Part shown: positions 1 to 5,250 of the stretch, in pieces
Layout of the letters: each line of letters opens with the position of its first letter
How positions within the stretch are numbered: the stretch's first letter is position 1
Source: Nanosynbacter sp.
GTDB taxonomy: Bacteria; Patescibacteriota; Saccharimonadia; Saccharimonadales; Saccharimonadaceae
Assembly (NCBI GenBank): GCA_015257705.1
Contig: JABZJR010000050.1
Span: 1 to 5,472, forward strand
DNA length: 5,472 nucleotides
Direction of reading: 5' to 3'
Made by a program: the position numbers and the translations under genes
The notes under the pieces: generated by a model
Told to the model about the DNA's origin: nothing
Databases searched by the model: none
What the model saw: the letters and a program-made list of their open reading frames with translations, nothing else

Positions 1-251
1 CGTTTAAGCTTTGGCGTGCAGTGCCGACAGATGACGTACCGTTCGGCTATAAGGGGCGAATTCCGGTAATGGAGCAACTGGTCGTGAGCGAGAATATTCA
101 GAAATTCTTGCGCGGCGATGTTGAGGATGTTCACACTGAGGCAATCGAAAAAGCTGCAAAAGAAGATGGCATGGTGACGCTACTCCAGGCTGGCGTGTTG
201 GCGGCTCTTCGTGGTGAAACAACATTGGAAGAAGTTAACAGAGTAATATAA
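1..251 (+). CDS. C-terminal fragment of a type II/IV secretion or type IV pilus assembly ATPase (PilB/GspE-like), 5' truncated by window edge
   Basis: The frame is open from base 3 to the TAA at 249-251, giving 82 visible residues. PilB/GspE proteins are cytoplasmic hexameric ATPases that drive pilus extension or secretion. The fragment matches their extreme C-terminus: GYKGRIPVMEQL (family pattern GYxGRxxIxExL), then a spacer helix, then LLQAGVLAALRGETTLEEVNRV, matching the family's closing 'dG..ka..G.Tt.eEv.rv'. Walker A/B boxes lie upstream of the window. A GTG at base 21 could be mistaken for a start, but the reading extends through it, so this is an internal codon. The Cys-x2-Cys pair that many PilB/GspE proteins carry three residues before GYxGR is absent; those positions are Pro and Asp. 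No terminator follows: the next gene's -35 box begins one base after the stop. PilT or another paralogue is less likely because of the C-terminal TTLEEV motif. Confidence 0.85.
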   Translation, partial: FKLWRAVPTDDVPFGYKGRIPVMEQLVVSENIQKFLRGDVEDVHTEAIEKAAKEDGMVTLLQAGVLAALRGETTLEEVNRVI

Positions 252-280
252 TTGACTTTATAGCCATAAACTGATAAAAT
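252..280 (+). promoter_or_regulatory. Sigma70-type promoter of the 525-aa unknown gene
   Basis: A -35 box TTGACT (252-257) is separated by exactly 17 bp from a -10 box TAAAAT (275-280). Only eight bases lie between the -10 box and the ATG at 289, so transcription should begin at or within two or three bases of the start codon. There is no Shine-Dalgarno. The predicted mRNA is therefore leaderless. The promoter directly abuts the stop codon of the preceding ATPase gene. Confidence 0.75.
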
Positions 281-291
281 ATTAGTTTATG
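265..291. promoter_or_regulatory. Palindrome over -10 box and start codon (candidate operator)
   Basis: CATAAACT (265-272) and AGTTTATG (284-291) are perfect 8-base inverted repeats. The dyad continues inward with one G/T mismatch and then ATA/TAT, leaving a three-base centre (277-279). The 27-bp element covers the whole -10 box and ends exactly on the last base of the ATG. Most of it lies upstream of the predicted transcription start, so it would act as a DNA site, such as a repressor operator, rather than as an RNA hairpin of this gene. No U-tract follows, so it is not a terminator for the upstream ATPase. The binding protein is unknown. Confidence 0.5.
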
Positions 292-1866
292 AGCGAAATT
301 CCGGAACACTCTTATTACGATGGTGAACCTTCAGAGTCTGAGAAAGACTCTGTCTGTGAAATTTTCGATACTGTTATCAATTTCCTTGAATATATATATG
401 AAGATGTTCCTAAAGACTCATCTGTGTTTAAGGATTTGGTTGAGAAATATAAGCCTGTAATTGATATGCTTAAGCAGACTAGGGATGCGTACGGTCAGTC
501 TCCCGAATATTTGGAGGTTCGCTACGATTTTGATGAAGTGAGTTCTCGGTTAAGAGAGGAATTTAATAAGGAATATAAAACCTCGCTCGATGCTTTTATA
601 TCGTCGTTAGATAAGATTTTTCCTGATAATATAGCGGAAGTTAATATTCCGAAATACTGCAATCTTAAGGGGTGTAAAATTCCTACAGTAAAGAAATTTC
701 AGAGGAATAACAATCTCAGCCCAGATGATGCCGACTCTGGATATATGCAACTCGCATTAGAAACTAAGAGGTCTGTGATTGATGGGATTTATAGAAAAGA
801 CAGCACTTTTCCGCCTATAGAATTTGGAGTAAGTCGACCTGAATACGATCCAGTTCGCGAAAAGACACATCACTTGGTTGAGCTATTGACAAATTTTTCA
901 ATGCTTAAAGCCGATGAGCTTGAGACGATGTCTAGGAATAAAAGTGGTGCGCGTATGGAGCGCATTGAAGCCTTCTTTAATTATGAAAGAGACCTGGAGT
1001 TGGCGAAAACCATACTCGACTGTGTAGGCGGGATGAGAGATCTGGACGAGGAGTTGTTAGCTCGTGAATATACGGAAATTGTATTCGAGGAAAATTGTCC
1101 GAACGCACAGACTCTTGCCAAATCAGTGGTGGAAGAAAAAATGAAGTCAATTCTAGAAGGCGAGCTAAAGGTTCTTTCTGAAAAATTCAGAACTTACAAA
1201 GTGGCACCTAAAATCGCCGCTGAATCTTTGAGTAAGGTGAAGAAGAGAAAGAGAAAGAGAAATAAGCAATCACGCCAGTATAATTGCGAGGTGAGTGATC
1301 AGAATATTAAGGCTACTGAGGTTAACTTGAAGGTCGGGGATTATATAGAGCTTAGTCATGAAACATTTCCATGGCTAGATAAGGAATTGGCTAAGGTTTT
1401 ATATATTAAGAGAAGCGGTAATGGTGTTACGATAGTAGTCGATGTTCGTACTGAAATAACCAAGAGAATTGAACACAGAATGTCTGGCTATGAGACAAAG
1501 AAAAAGCAGAAGAGTATTTTGCCCAGTCTTTATAATAAATTAAAATTAGCGGCAGAAATTGTTGCAACGTCAGATTCTGGATTACGTGATTCTTGGACGA
1601 CCTTAAGATATCGAGATAAAAATAAGTATCCTTTTAGTATCTTTAGCTGGAAAGCCCAAACATCTGACGCACTAAGGATGTATGTGTCGCACATCGCTAT
1701 GGATAAGGTGGATGATGAGTCTGTGAGAAAGATACTAGAAGAGAACGGTGTAGCTCATTTATTAATGCTTTTGGGTGCTTGCGACAAAAATAACCAGGAA
1801 GAATTATTGCCAGTATTTACTGGGCGGACTAGACGCATTGAGGCAGCTGACGGTGCTGGTGTTTAG
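289..1866 (+). CDS. Hypothetical protein, 525 aa, unrecognised; candidate horizontally acquired gene
   Basis: I do not recognise this family. The protein is soluble-looking, with no signal peptide or membrane segment. Its N-terminal half (about 1-310) is charged and mostly helical. It contains CNLKGC (124-129), whose two cysteines lack obvious partners for a metal site. A basic stretch KKRKRKRNK (318-326), encoded by a GAGAAA triplication, links to a short beta-rich segment (about 345-390; KVGDYIEL... TIVVDVR) that could be a small SH3/KOW-like barrel. A C-terminal alpha/beta region (about 410-500) includes the aromatic stretch YRDKNKYPFSIFSWK (441-455). The basic patch allows nucleic-acid binding, but that is inference. 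The ATG is chosen because a good promoter ends eight bases before it. Arginine is AGA/AGG at 19 of 32 positions, against 0 of 15 in the rnhB fusion and 1 of 16 in rplS. This points to a different origin or recent arrival. Confidence 0.85.
   Translation: MSEIPEHSYYDGEPSESEKDSVCEIFDTVINFLEYIYEDVPKDSSVFKDLVEKYKPVIDMLKQTRDAYGQSPEYLEVRYDFDEVSSRLREEFNKEYKTSLDAFISSLDKIFPDNIAEVNIPKYCNLKGCKIPTVKKFQRNNNLSPDDADSGYMQLALETKRSVIDGIYRKDSTFPPIEFGVSRPEYDPVREKTHHLVELLTNFSMLKADELETMSRNKSGARMERIEAFFNYERDLELAKTILDCVGGMRDLDEELLAREYTEIVFEENCPNAQTLAKSVVEEKMKSILEGELKVLSEKFRTYKVAPKIAAESLSKVKKRKRKRNKQSRQYNCEVSDQNIKATEVNLKVGDYIELSHETFPWLDKELAKVLYIKRSGNGVTIVVDVRTEITKRIEHRMSGYETKKKQKSILPSLYNKLKLAAEIVATSDSGLRDSWTTLRYRDKNKYPFSIFSWKAQTSDALRMYVSHIAMDKVDDESVRKILEENGVAHLLMLLGACDKNNQEELLPVFTGRTRRIEAADGAGV
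1245..1262 (+). repeat. Three perfect tandem copies of GAGAAA inside the unknown gene
   Basis: GAGAAA occurs three times without interruption, within a 24-base all-purine run (1239-1262). The unit is six bases, so gain or loss of a copy stays in frame and adds or removes a Lys-Arg dipeptide in the basic patch (residues 318-326). The repeat may therefore vary in length between strains without breaking the gene. Confidence 0.8.
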
Positions 1867-1868
1867 GC

Positions 1869-3002
1869 TTATCTAATGACATTCGCAATAGCTTCAACAA
1901 CGCCTTCATCAAACGCAGTTGGGACGACTTTGTCGATGGTTGGATTTTCAACCAGGCTAGCTAGTGTTTCAGCAGCCGCCAATTTGTGCTGATCGGTGAT
2001 TTTCTTAACTCCGTGATCTAATGCGCCGCGGAAAATTCCAGGGAAGGCCAGAGAATTGTTGACTTGGTTTGGAAAGTCGCTACGACCCGTACCGATGATT
2101 GCGATGCCGGCTTGTTTGGCGACATCTGGCATAATTTCTGGAACAGGATTTGCTAGTGCGAATACGATTGGATCTTTCGCCATTTTTTGGACTAATTCTG
2201 GAGTGAGCAGTCCTGCGCGCGATACGCCGATGAATACGTCTGCGTCGGTGATGGCGTCTTCAATTGAGCCAGATTGTGATGCGTCGACATATTCCAATAG
2301 TGCGGTTTTTTCAGCGTTCAAATCTGTGCGTGATTTTCCGACAATTCCTCGGCTATCCACCGCTACGATGTTTTTTGCTCCGTAAAGATTTAACAATTTG
2401 ATGATTGCCGTGCCAGCTGCGCCTGCGCCGATGACCACGAATTTGCAATCTGCCAGGTTTCGTCCTGTCAGCTTAGCGGCGTTAATTAAGCCCGCCAACA
2501 CAACGACAGCCGTGCCGTGTTGGTCGTCGTGGAAGACTGGAATATCTAATTCTGCCTTCAATCGCTCTTCAATTTCAAAGCATTTTGGTGCGGCAATGTC
2601 TTCGAGGTTGATGGCTCCGAAACTTGGCGCGATGGCTTTAACCGTGGCAATGATTTCTTCTGGCTCGTGACCGTCTAGCACAATTGGCACTGCGTCGACA
2701 TCGGCAAAATGCTTAAATAGCAAAGCTTTTCCTTCCATGACTGGCATGGCGGCTTTTGGTCCCAAATTACCTAAGCCTAAAATCGCTGAGCCGTCTGAGA
2801 TTACGGCGACTAGATTGTTTGTCCAAGTGTATTTTGGTAAATCGGCTGGATTTTCGGCAATTGCTTGGCTGACTGCGCCGACGCCAGGGCTGTAATAGGC
2901 GCTAAGCTTGTCGCGATTAAGCTCCTCTTTATCTCTGAGGCTAGTCGTAATTTTACCTTTGTATTTTTCGTGTAGTTCGAGTGCTAATTTATTGTAATCC
3001 AT
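1869..3002 (-). CDS. Malic enzyme (NAD(P)-dependent malate dehydrogenase, oxaloacetate-decarboxylating), short bacterial form
   Basis: This cytoplasmic enzyme oxidatively decarboxylates L-malate to pyruvate and CO2 with reduction of NAD(P). The chain is 377 residues, usual for the compact prokaryotic form. Motifs in order are YYSPGVG (36-42, catalytic Tyr), MEGKALLFK (89-97, catalytic Lys92), NLEDIAAPKCFEIE (132-145) and FHDDQHGTA (157-165), which carry the acidic residues binding the divalent metal, the Rossmann signature GAGAAG (192-197), ALANPVPEI (282-290) and FPGIFRGALD (320-329). Asp216 at the end of the second Rossmann strand suggests NAD rather than NADP, but this is only inference. 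The ATG at 3002 is preferred over an in-frame TTG at 3020 because a TATAAT box lies between the two, making the six extra residues part of the promoter. The gene stands alone, diverges from rplS and converges with the unknown gene. Confidence 0.93.
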   Translation of the reverse strand: MDYNKLALELHEKYKGKITTSLRDKEELNRDKLSAYYSPGVGAVSQAIAENPADLPKYTWTNNLVAVISDGSAILGLGNLGPKAAMPVMEGKALLFKHFADVDAVPIVLDGHEPEEIIATVKAIAPSFGAINLEDIAAPKCFEIEERLKAELDIPVFHDDQHGTAVVVLAGLINAAKLTGRNLADCKFVVIGAGAAGTAIIKLLNLYGAKNIVAVDSRGIVGKSRTDLNAEKTALLEYVDASQSGSIEDAITDADVFIGVSRAGLLTPELVQKMAKDPIVFALANPVPEIMPDVAKQAGIAIIGTGRSDFPNQVNNSLAFPGIFRGALDHGVKKITDQHKLAAAETLASLVENPTIDKVVPTAFDEGVVEAIANVIR

Positions 3003-3008
3003 AACTAT

Positions 3009-3014
3009 ATTATA
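3009..3014 (-). promoter_or_regulatory. -10 box of the malic enzyme gene
   Basis: A perfect TATAAT reads on the minus strand from 3014 to 3009, six bases before the ATG at 3002. The expected start of transcription coincides with the start codon, so the mRNA should be leaderless. No purine-rich SD is present. The expected -35 position (about 3032-3037) has no good match and overlaps the -35 box of the divergent rplS promoter. Confidence 0.65.
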
Positions 3015-3030
3015 CTCCAATTTTATTTAA

Positions 3031-3059
3031 TTGATATTTCTTTAGATTTGTGTTATTAT
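3031..3059 (+). promoter_or_regulatory. rplS promoter with extended -10
   Basis: TTGATA (3031-3036), a 17-bp spacer and TATTAT (3054-3059) form a consensus-like promoter. TG at 3051-3052, one base before the -10 hexamer, gives an extended -10 element. Transcription should begin around 3065-3067, leaving a leader of about 100 nt before the rplS ATG. Its -35 box lies where a -35 for the divergent malic enzyme promoter would be, so the two promoters may compete for RNA polymerase. Confidence 0.7.
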
Positions 3060-3065
3060 CTTATG

Positions 3066-3166
3066 TAATTGTACGAGAGTTAAATATTCGAGCCTTGTTT
3101 GATGTGGAGCCGCAGAGGTACAACTGCGTGGCCAGTCGGAGCGAGTTCGGAAGATAGGAAAAAATT
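3066..3166 (+). promoter_or_regulatory. Structured 5' leader of rplS (candidate ribosomal-protein autoregulatory leader with pseudoknot)
   Basis: The leader is G+C-richer than the surrounding intergenic DNA and holds no open frame. CGCAG (3111-3115) pairs with CTGCG (3124-3128) around an eight-base loop, and GG (3106-3107) with CC (3132-3133) can extend the stem past an internal loop. The loop bases GTACAA (3118-3123) are perfectly complementary to TTGTAC (3069-3074) at the very 5' end, allowing a six-bp pseudoknot. L19 leaders that act in autoregulation are known in other phyla. I cannot show that this one is homologous. The SD for rplS (AGGA, 3156-3159) sits at the 3' end, seven bases before the ATG. 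Confidence 0.5.
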
Positions 3167-3688
3167 ATGAGTTTTGAGTTAATCAACAAAATCAACCAAG
3201 CACAAAAAAAGCAAGCAGTTGTCGATGCTCGCAGTGGTGACACAGTTCGTGTTTACCAGAAAATTAAGGAAGGCAACAAAGAGCGTATTCAGATGTTCGA
3301 GGGTGTTGTTATCCGTACCGACAATAAAAAATCACACACATCACGCATTACGGTTAGAAAGATTGCTTCAGGTGTTGGCGTTGAAAAGTCATTTTTGATG
3401 CACAGTCCACTGATTGAGAAGATTGAGATTGTTCGTCGTGCTAAGGTTCGCCGCAAGTTCTTAAGCTTCCTTCGCCAGCGTAGCGGTAAGTCAGCTCGCT
3501 TGACGGCTAAGAATTTCGATCGCGCTGCTGTTAATGACATCCATGACGTTAAGGCAGAGGCGGAAGCTGAACGCTTGAAGGAAGAAGCTGCTCAGGCTGC
3601 TGCTGCAAAACAAGCTGAAAAAGATGCCGCTCAGGCTGAACTTGATGCTAAGGCTGCTGAAGTTGCAGCTCGCCACAAAGACGCGTAA
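3167..3688 (+). CDS. rplS: 50S ribosomal protein L19 with long Ala/Glu/Lys C-terminal extension
   Basis: L19 (bL19) sits at the interface of the large and small ribosomal subunits. Residues 1-115 cover the whole usual family length: a helical N-terminus, the SH3-like barrel with GDTVRVYQKIKEG (24-36) and IQMFEGVVIR (41-50), ITVRKIASGVGVEKSF (61-76), HSPLIEKIEIVRRAKVRRKF (79-98), then the LSFLRQRSGKSARL end. The remaining 58 residues are extra. From about 128 they are almost only A, E, K, D, Q and R, and should form one long charged helix. The ATG has an AGGA SD seven bases upstream. Most bacteria place rplS after trmD and near rnhB; here trmD is absent upstream, but rnhB follows one gene later. 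Arginine codons are CGT/CGC apart from one AGA, as expected for a highly expressed native gene. Confidence 0.95.
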   Translation: MSFELINKINQAQKKQAVVDARSGDTVRVYQKIKEGNKERIQMFEGVVIRTDNKKSHTSRITVRKIASGVGVEKSFLMHSPLIEKIEIVRRAKVRRKFLSFLRQRSGKSARLTAKNFDRAAVNDIHDVKAEAEAERLKEEAAQAAAAKQAEKDAAQAELDAKAAEVAARHKDA

Positions 3689-3708
3689 TTGTCAATTGGT
3701 TAATCGTT

Positions 3709-3740
3709 AAAACCGTCTCTTAATCTGAGGCGGTTTTCTC
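3709..3740 (+). terminator. Intrinsic terminator of rplS
   Basis: AAAACCG (3709-3715) pairs with CGGTTTT (3731-3737). A G-U pair and CTC/GAG extend this to an 11-bp stem (3709-3719 with 3727-3737) around the seven-base loop TTAATCT. The 3' side runs into TTTTCTC. The A-run on the 5' side also makes it partly bidirectional. The next promoter's -10 box begins five bases after its end. Confidence 0.8.
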
Positions 3741-3741
3741 A

Positions 3742-3750
3742 TGTTATAAT
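3742..3750 (+). promoter_or_regulatory. Extended -10 promoter for the membrane protein / rnhB-yraN unit
   Basis: TGTTATAAT is a perfect extended -10 (TG at 3742-3743, TATAAT at 3745-3750). No recognisable -35 exists at 16-18 bp spacing, where the DNA belongs to the preceding terminator hairpin. An extended -10 can work without one. The hexamer ends six bases before the ATG at 3757, so this mRNA also should be leaderless. Confidence 0.7.
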
Positions 3751-3756
3751 CTCAAT

Positions 3757-4254
3757 ATGGCAATATTCCATTATATATCCATCCTTGTTCCGACGACTTT
3801 GGCTGTGGTGACTCCTTATGTTTTGAAGAAAAACGGCTTTGATAGTGAGCAAAAATATCGCTGGCTACTTTACGTAGCGTGTTTGTTGTTTTTCATATCT
3901 TGGTATTTGCCATCGCCGTTAATTGACGGGCAGGACACTAGTTTTACGACGCACTTTGTGGGTGGTGGGCTATTTACGGGGCTGTTCTGGGCGTATTTGG
4001 TTTCGTCGATGAAATGGCGGGCGCATTGGCTGGTGATGGCGTTTTCAGTATTTGCTTTAGTCTCGGCGCTGGGTTGTATTAATGAGTTGGCGGAATTATT
4101 TATGGTCAAGGTGGGCTTGGCGAGCATAAAATTGGACGACACAAATTGGGATATTTTGGCGAATACATTAGGCGCGGCAACAATTTGGTCTGGCTGGATT
4201 ATCGCGGATTTTATGACTAAAAAGGGAAGATTGTCGGGTGATTCTGGGAATTGA
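3757..4254 (+). CDS. Small multi-pass membrane protein, VanZ/DUF2238 (YjdF)-like
   Basis: The 165-residue product has about five hydrophobic helices (roughly 4-22, 36-52, 65-85, 90-108 and 133-151) and a short polar C-terminus. Polar residues inside or beside the helices follow the pattern of the VanZ-like / DUF2238 membrane families: THF (64-66) at the start of helix 3, NELAEL (109-114) at the end of helix 4, and DDTNWDILANTLGA (127-140) leading into helix 5, with the invariant-looking Asp and Asn. Their biochemical role is poorly known and I assign none. The ATG follows an extended -10 by six bases and has no SD. The gene overlaps the downstream rnhB fusion by 17 bp, so the two are cotranscribed. 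It occupies the place between rplS and rnhB where many bacteria have lepB, but it lacks signal-peptidase Ser/Lys motifs. Confidence 0.8.
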   Translation: MAIFHYISILVPTTLAVVTPYVLKKNGFDSEQKYRWLLYVACLLFFISWYLPSPLIDGQDTSFTTHFVGGGLFTGLFWAYLVSSMKWRAHWLVMAFSVFALVSALGCINELAELFMVKVGLASIKLDDTNWDILANTLGAATIWSGWIIADFMTKKGRLSGDSGN

Positions 4255-5227
4255 TGAAGTCGGGCGCGGCGCGTGGGCTGGACCGTTGGTGATTGGCGCG
4301 GTGGTTTTGGGCGGCGCTGAAATTGAAGGGCTTGATGATAGTAAAAAATTGACTAAAAAGCGGCGTGAGTTGCTTGATGAGGAAATTCGCGAGCAAGCGT
4401 CGGCTTGGGCGTTGGGTTGGGTTTCTGCTGAGGAGCTGGATGAAATAGGGATGAGCGAGGCGCTTAAACTGGCGACGCGGCGCGCAGTCAAAGAAATTCA
4501 AGCGAAATGCCAGAAAAATGGCTCGAAGTTTGATGAGATTATTATCGATGGGACGGTCAATTTTTTGGCGGGTACACCGCTGGAAAAGTATGTGACAATT
4601 ATAGCGAAAGCCGACGGTCTGATTCCGAGCGTTTCGGCGGCGTCTATTATTGCAAAGGTGGCTCGCGATAAATTTATGGCGAAGCAGGATGATATTTATC
4701 AGGGATATGATTTTTCTTCGCACGTTGGTTATGGAGTGGCGAAGCATCGAGCGGCTATTGATAATCTGGGCGTAACTCCGCTACATCGGCTGAGTTTTGC
4801 GCCGTTGGCTAAATATGCTAATGTTGAGGCAAATTCGCAGAATGCGTCTGACGACGGAAAATCTAAAAACCAGCAAAAAGACACAACGCGTCAAATTGGC
4901 GATAAAGGTGAGCAAGCGGCGGCGGATTGGTTGGTGGCTGATGGTCATGAGATTATAGAGCGGAATTGGCGAACGCGATATTGCGAAATTGATATTGTTA
5001 GTAAAAAAGACAATGTTTTATATTTTACAGAGGTCAAATATCGTAAAAATGACAATTTCGGCGATGGCTTGGCGGCAATTACAAATAAAAAACAGCAGCA
5101 AATGCGCTTTTCTGCAGAGATGTTCATTGCCAAAAATGCGCAGTATGAAACCTGTGATATGCAAATGCTGGCAATTTCTGTCGACGGAAATCCGCCCGTA
5201 GTTAAAGAGTGTGTGGTGCTGAAATAA
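4238..5227 (+). CDS. rnhB: Ribonuclease HII fused to a YraN/UPF0102 nuclease-like domain
   Basis: The 329-residue chain joins two normally separate proteins. Residues 1 to about 193 are RNase HII, which cuts the RNA strand of RNA-DNA hybrids and removes ribonucleotides from DNA. The acidic active site is visible as Asp6-Glu7 in GIDEVGRGAWAGPL (4-17), Asp104 in IIIDG (101-105) and Asp126 in KADG (124-127), with DDSKKLT (33-39), SVSAASIIAKVARD (131-144) and HVGYGVAKH (162-170) in their usual places. A polar linker of about 25 residues leads to a YraN domain (about 218-329): GDKGEQAAADWL (221-232), ERNWRTRYCEIDIV (241-254) and FTEVKYRK (263-270), the family's GE, EID and ExK motifs of a restriction-endonuclease-like fold. 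YraN's biological role is unsettled. The GTG start fits the family N-terminus; AGGGA at 4223-4227 is a likely SD. rnhB and yraN are often neighbours elsewhere. Confidence 0.93.
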   Translation: MILGIDEVGRGAWAGPLVIGAVVLGGAEIEGLDDSKKLTKKRRELLDEEIREQASAWALGWVSAEELDEIGMSEALKLATRRAVKEIQAKCQKNGSKFDEIIIDGTVNFLAGTPLEKYVTIIAKADGLIPSVSAASIIAKVARDKFMAKQDDIYQGYDFSSHVGYGVAKHRAAIDNLGVTPLHRLSFAPLAKYANVEANSQNASDDGKSKNQQKDTTRQIGDKGEQAAADWLVADGHEIIERNWRTRYCEIDIVSKKDNVLYFTEVKYRKNDNFGDGLAAITNKKQQQMRFSAEMFIAKNAQYETCDMQMLAISVDGNPPVVKECVVLK

Positions 5228-5249
5228 AAAACAGCCCCGAATGAGGACT
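5226..5249 (-). terminator. Intrinsic terminator for minus-strand transcription entering from the right
   Basis: On the minus strand AGTCCT (5249-5244) pairs with GGGGCT (5238-5233), using two G-U pairs, around the loop CATTC. It is followed by G and a run of six T (5231-5226). On the plus strand the same stem has two C-A mismatches and no U-tract, so it acts in one direction only. Its U-tract overlaps the last two bases of the rnhB fusion stop codon. This is the best evidence that a minus-strand gene lies to the right. Confidence 0.65.
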
Positions 5250-5250
5250 T

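Noticed and set aside
2056..2670. Two plus-strand open frames inside malic enzyme
   Set aside because: They are antisense shadows of strongly conserved catalytic and Rossmann motifs, with low-complexity Ala/Ser/Thr products.
3003..3020. In-frame TTG start adding six residues to malic enzyme
   Set aside because: The extension contains a perfect TATAAT on the coding strand six bases before the ATG, has no SD, and the protein from the ATG matches the usual N-terminus.
3289..3676. Minus-strand frames opposite rplS
   Set aside because: They are shadows of a conserved ribosomal protein gene; the Ser/Leu-rich product is the complement of the Ala/Glu/Lys tail.
3753..3766. Direct repeat CAATAT-GG-CAATAT over the membrane protein start
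   Set aside because: The units are short and AT-only apart from one C. Such repeats are expected by chance in this composition, and the second copy is coding.
4168..4747. Minus-strand frames opposite the rnhB fusion start
   Set aside because: They are antisense to the RNase HII active-site region and show no RBS or family motif.
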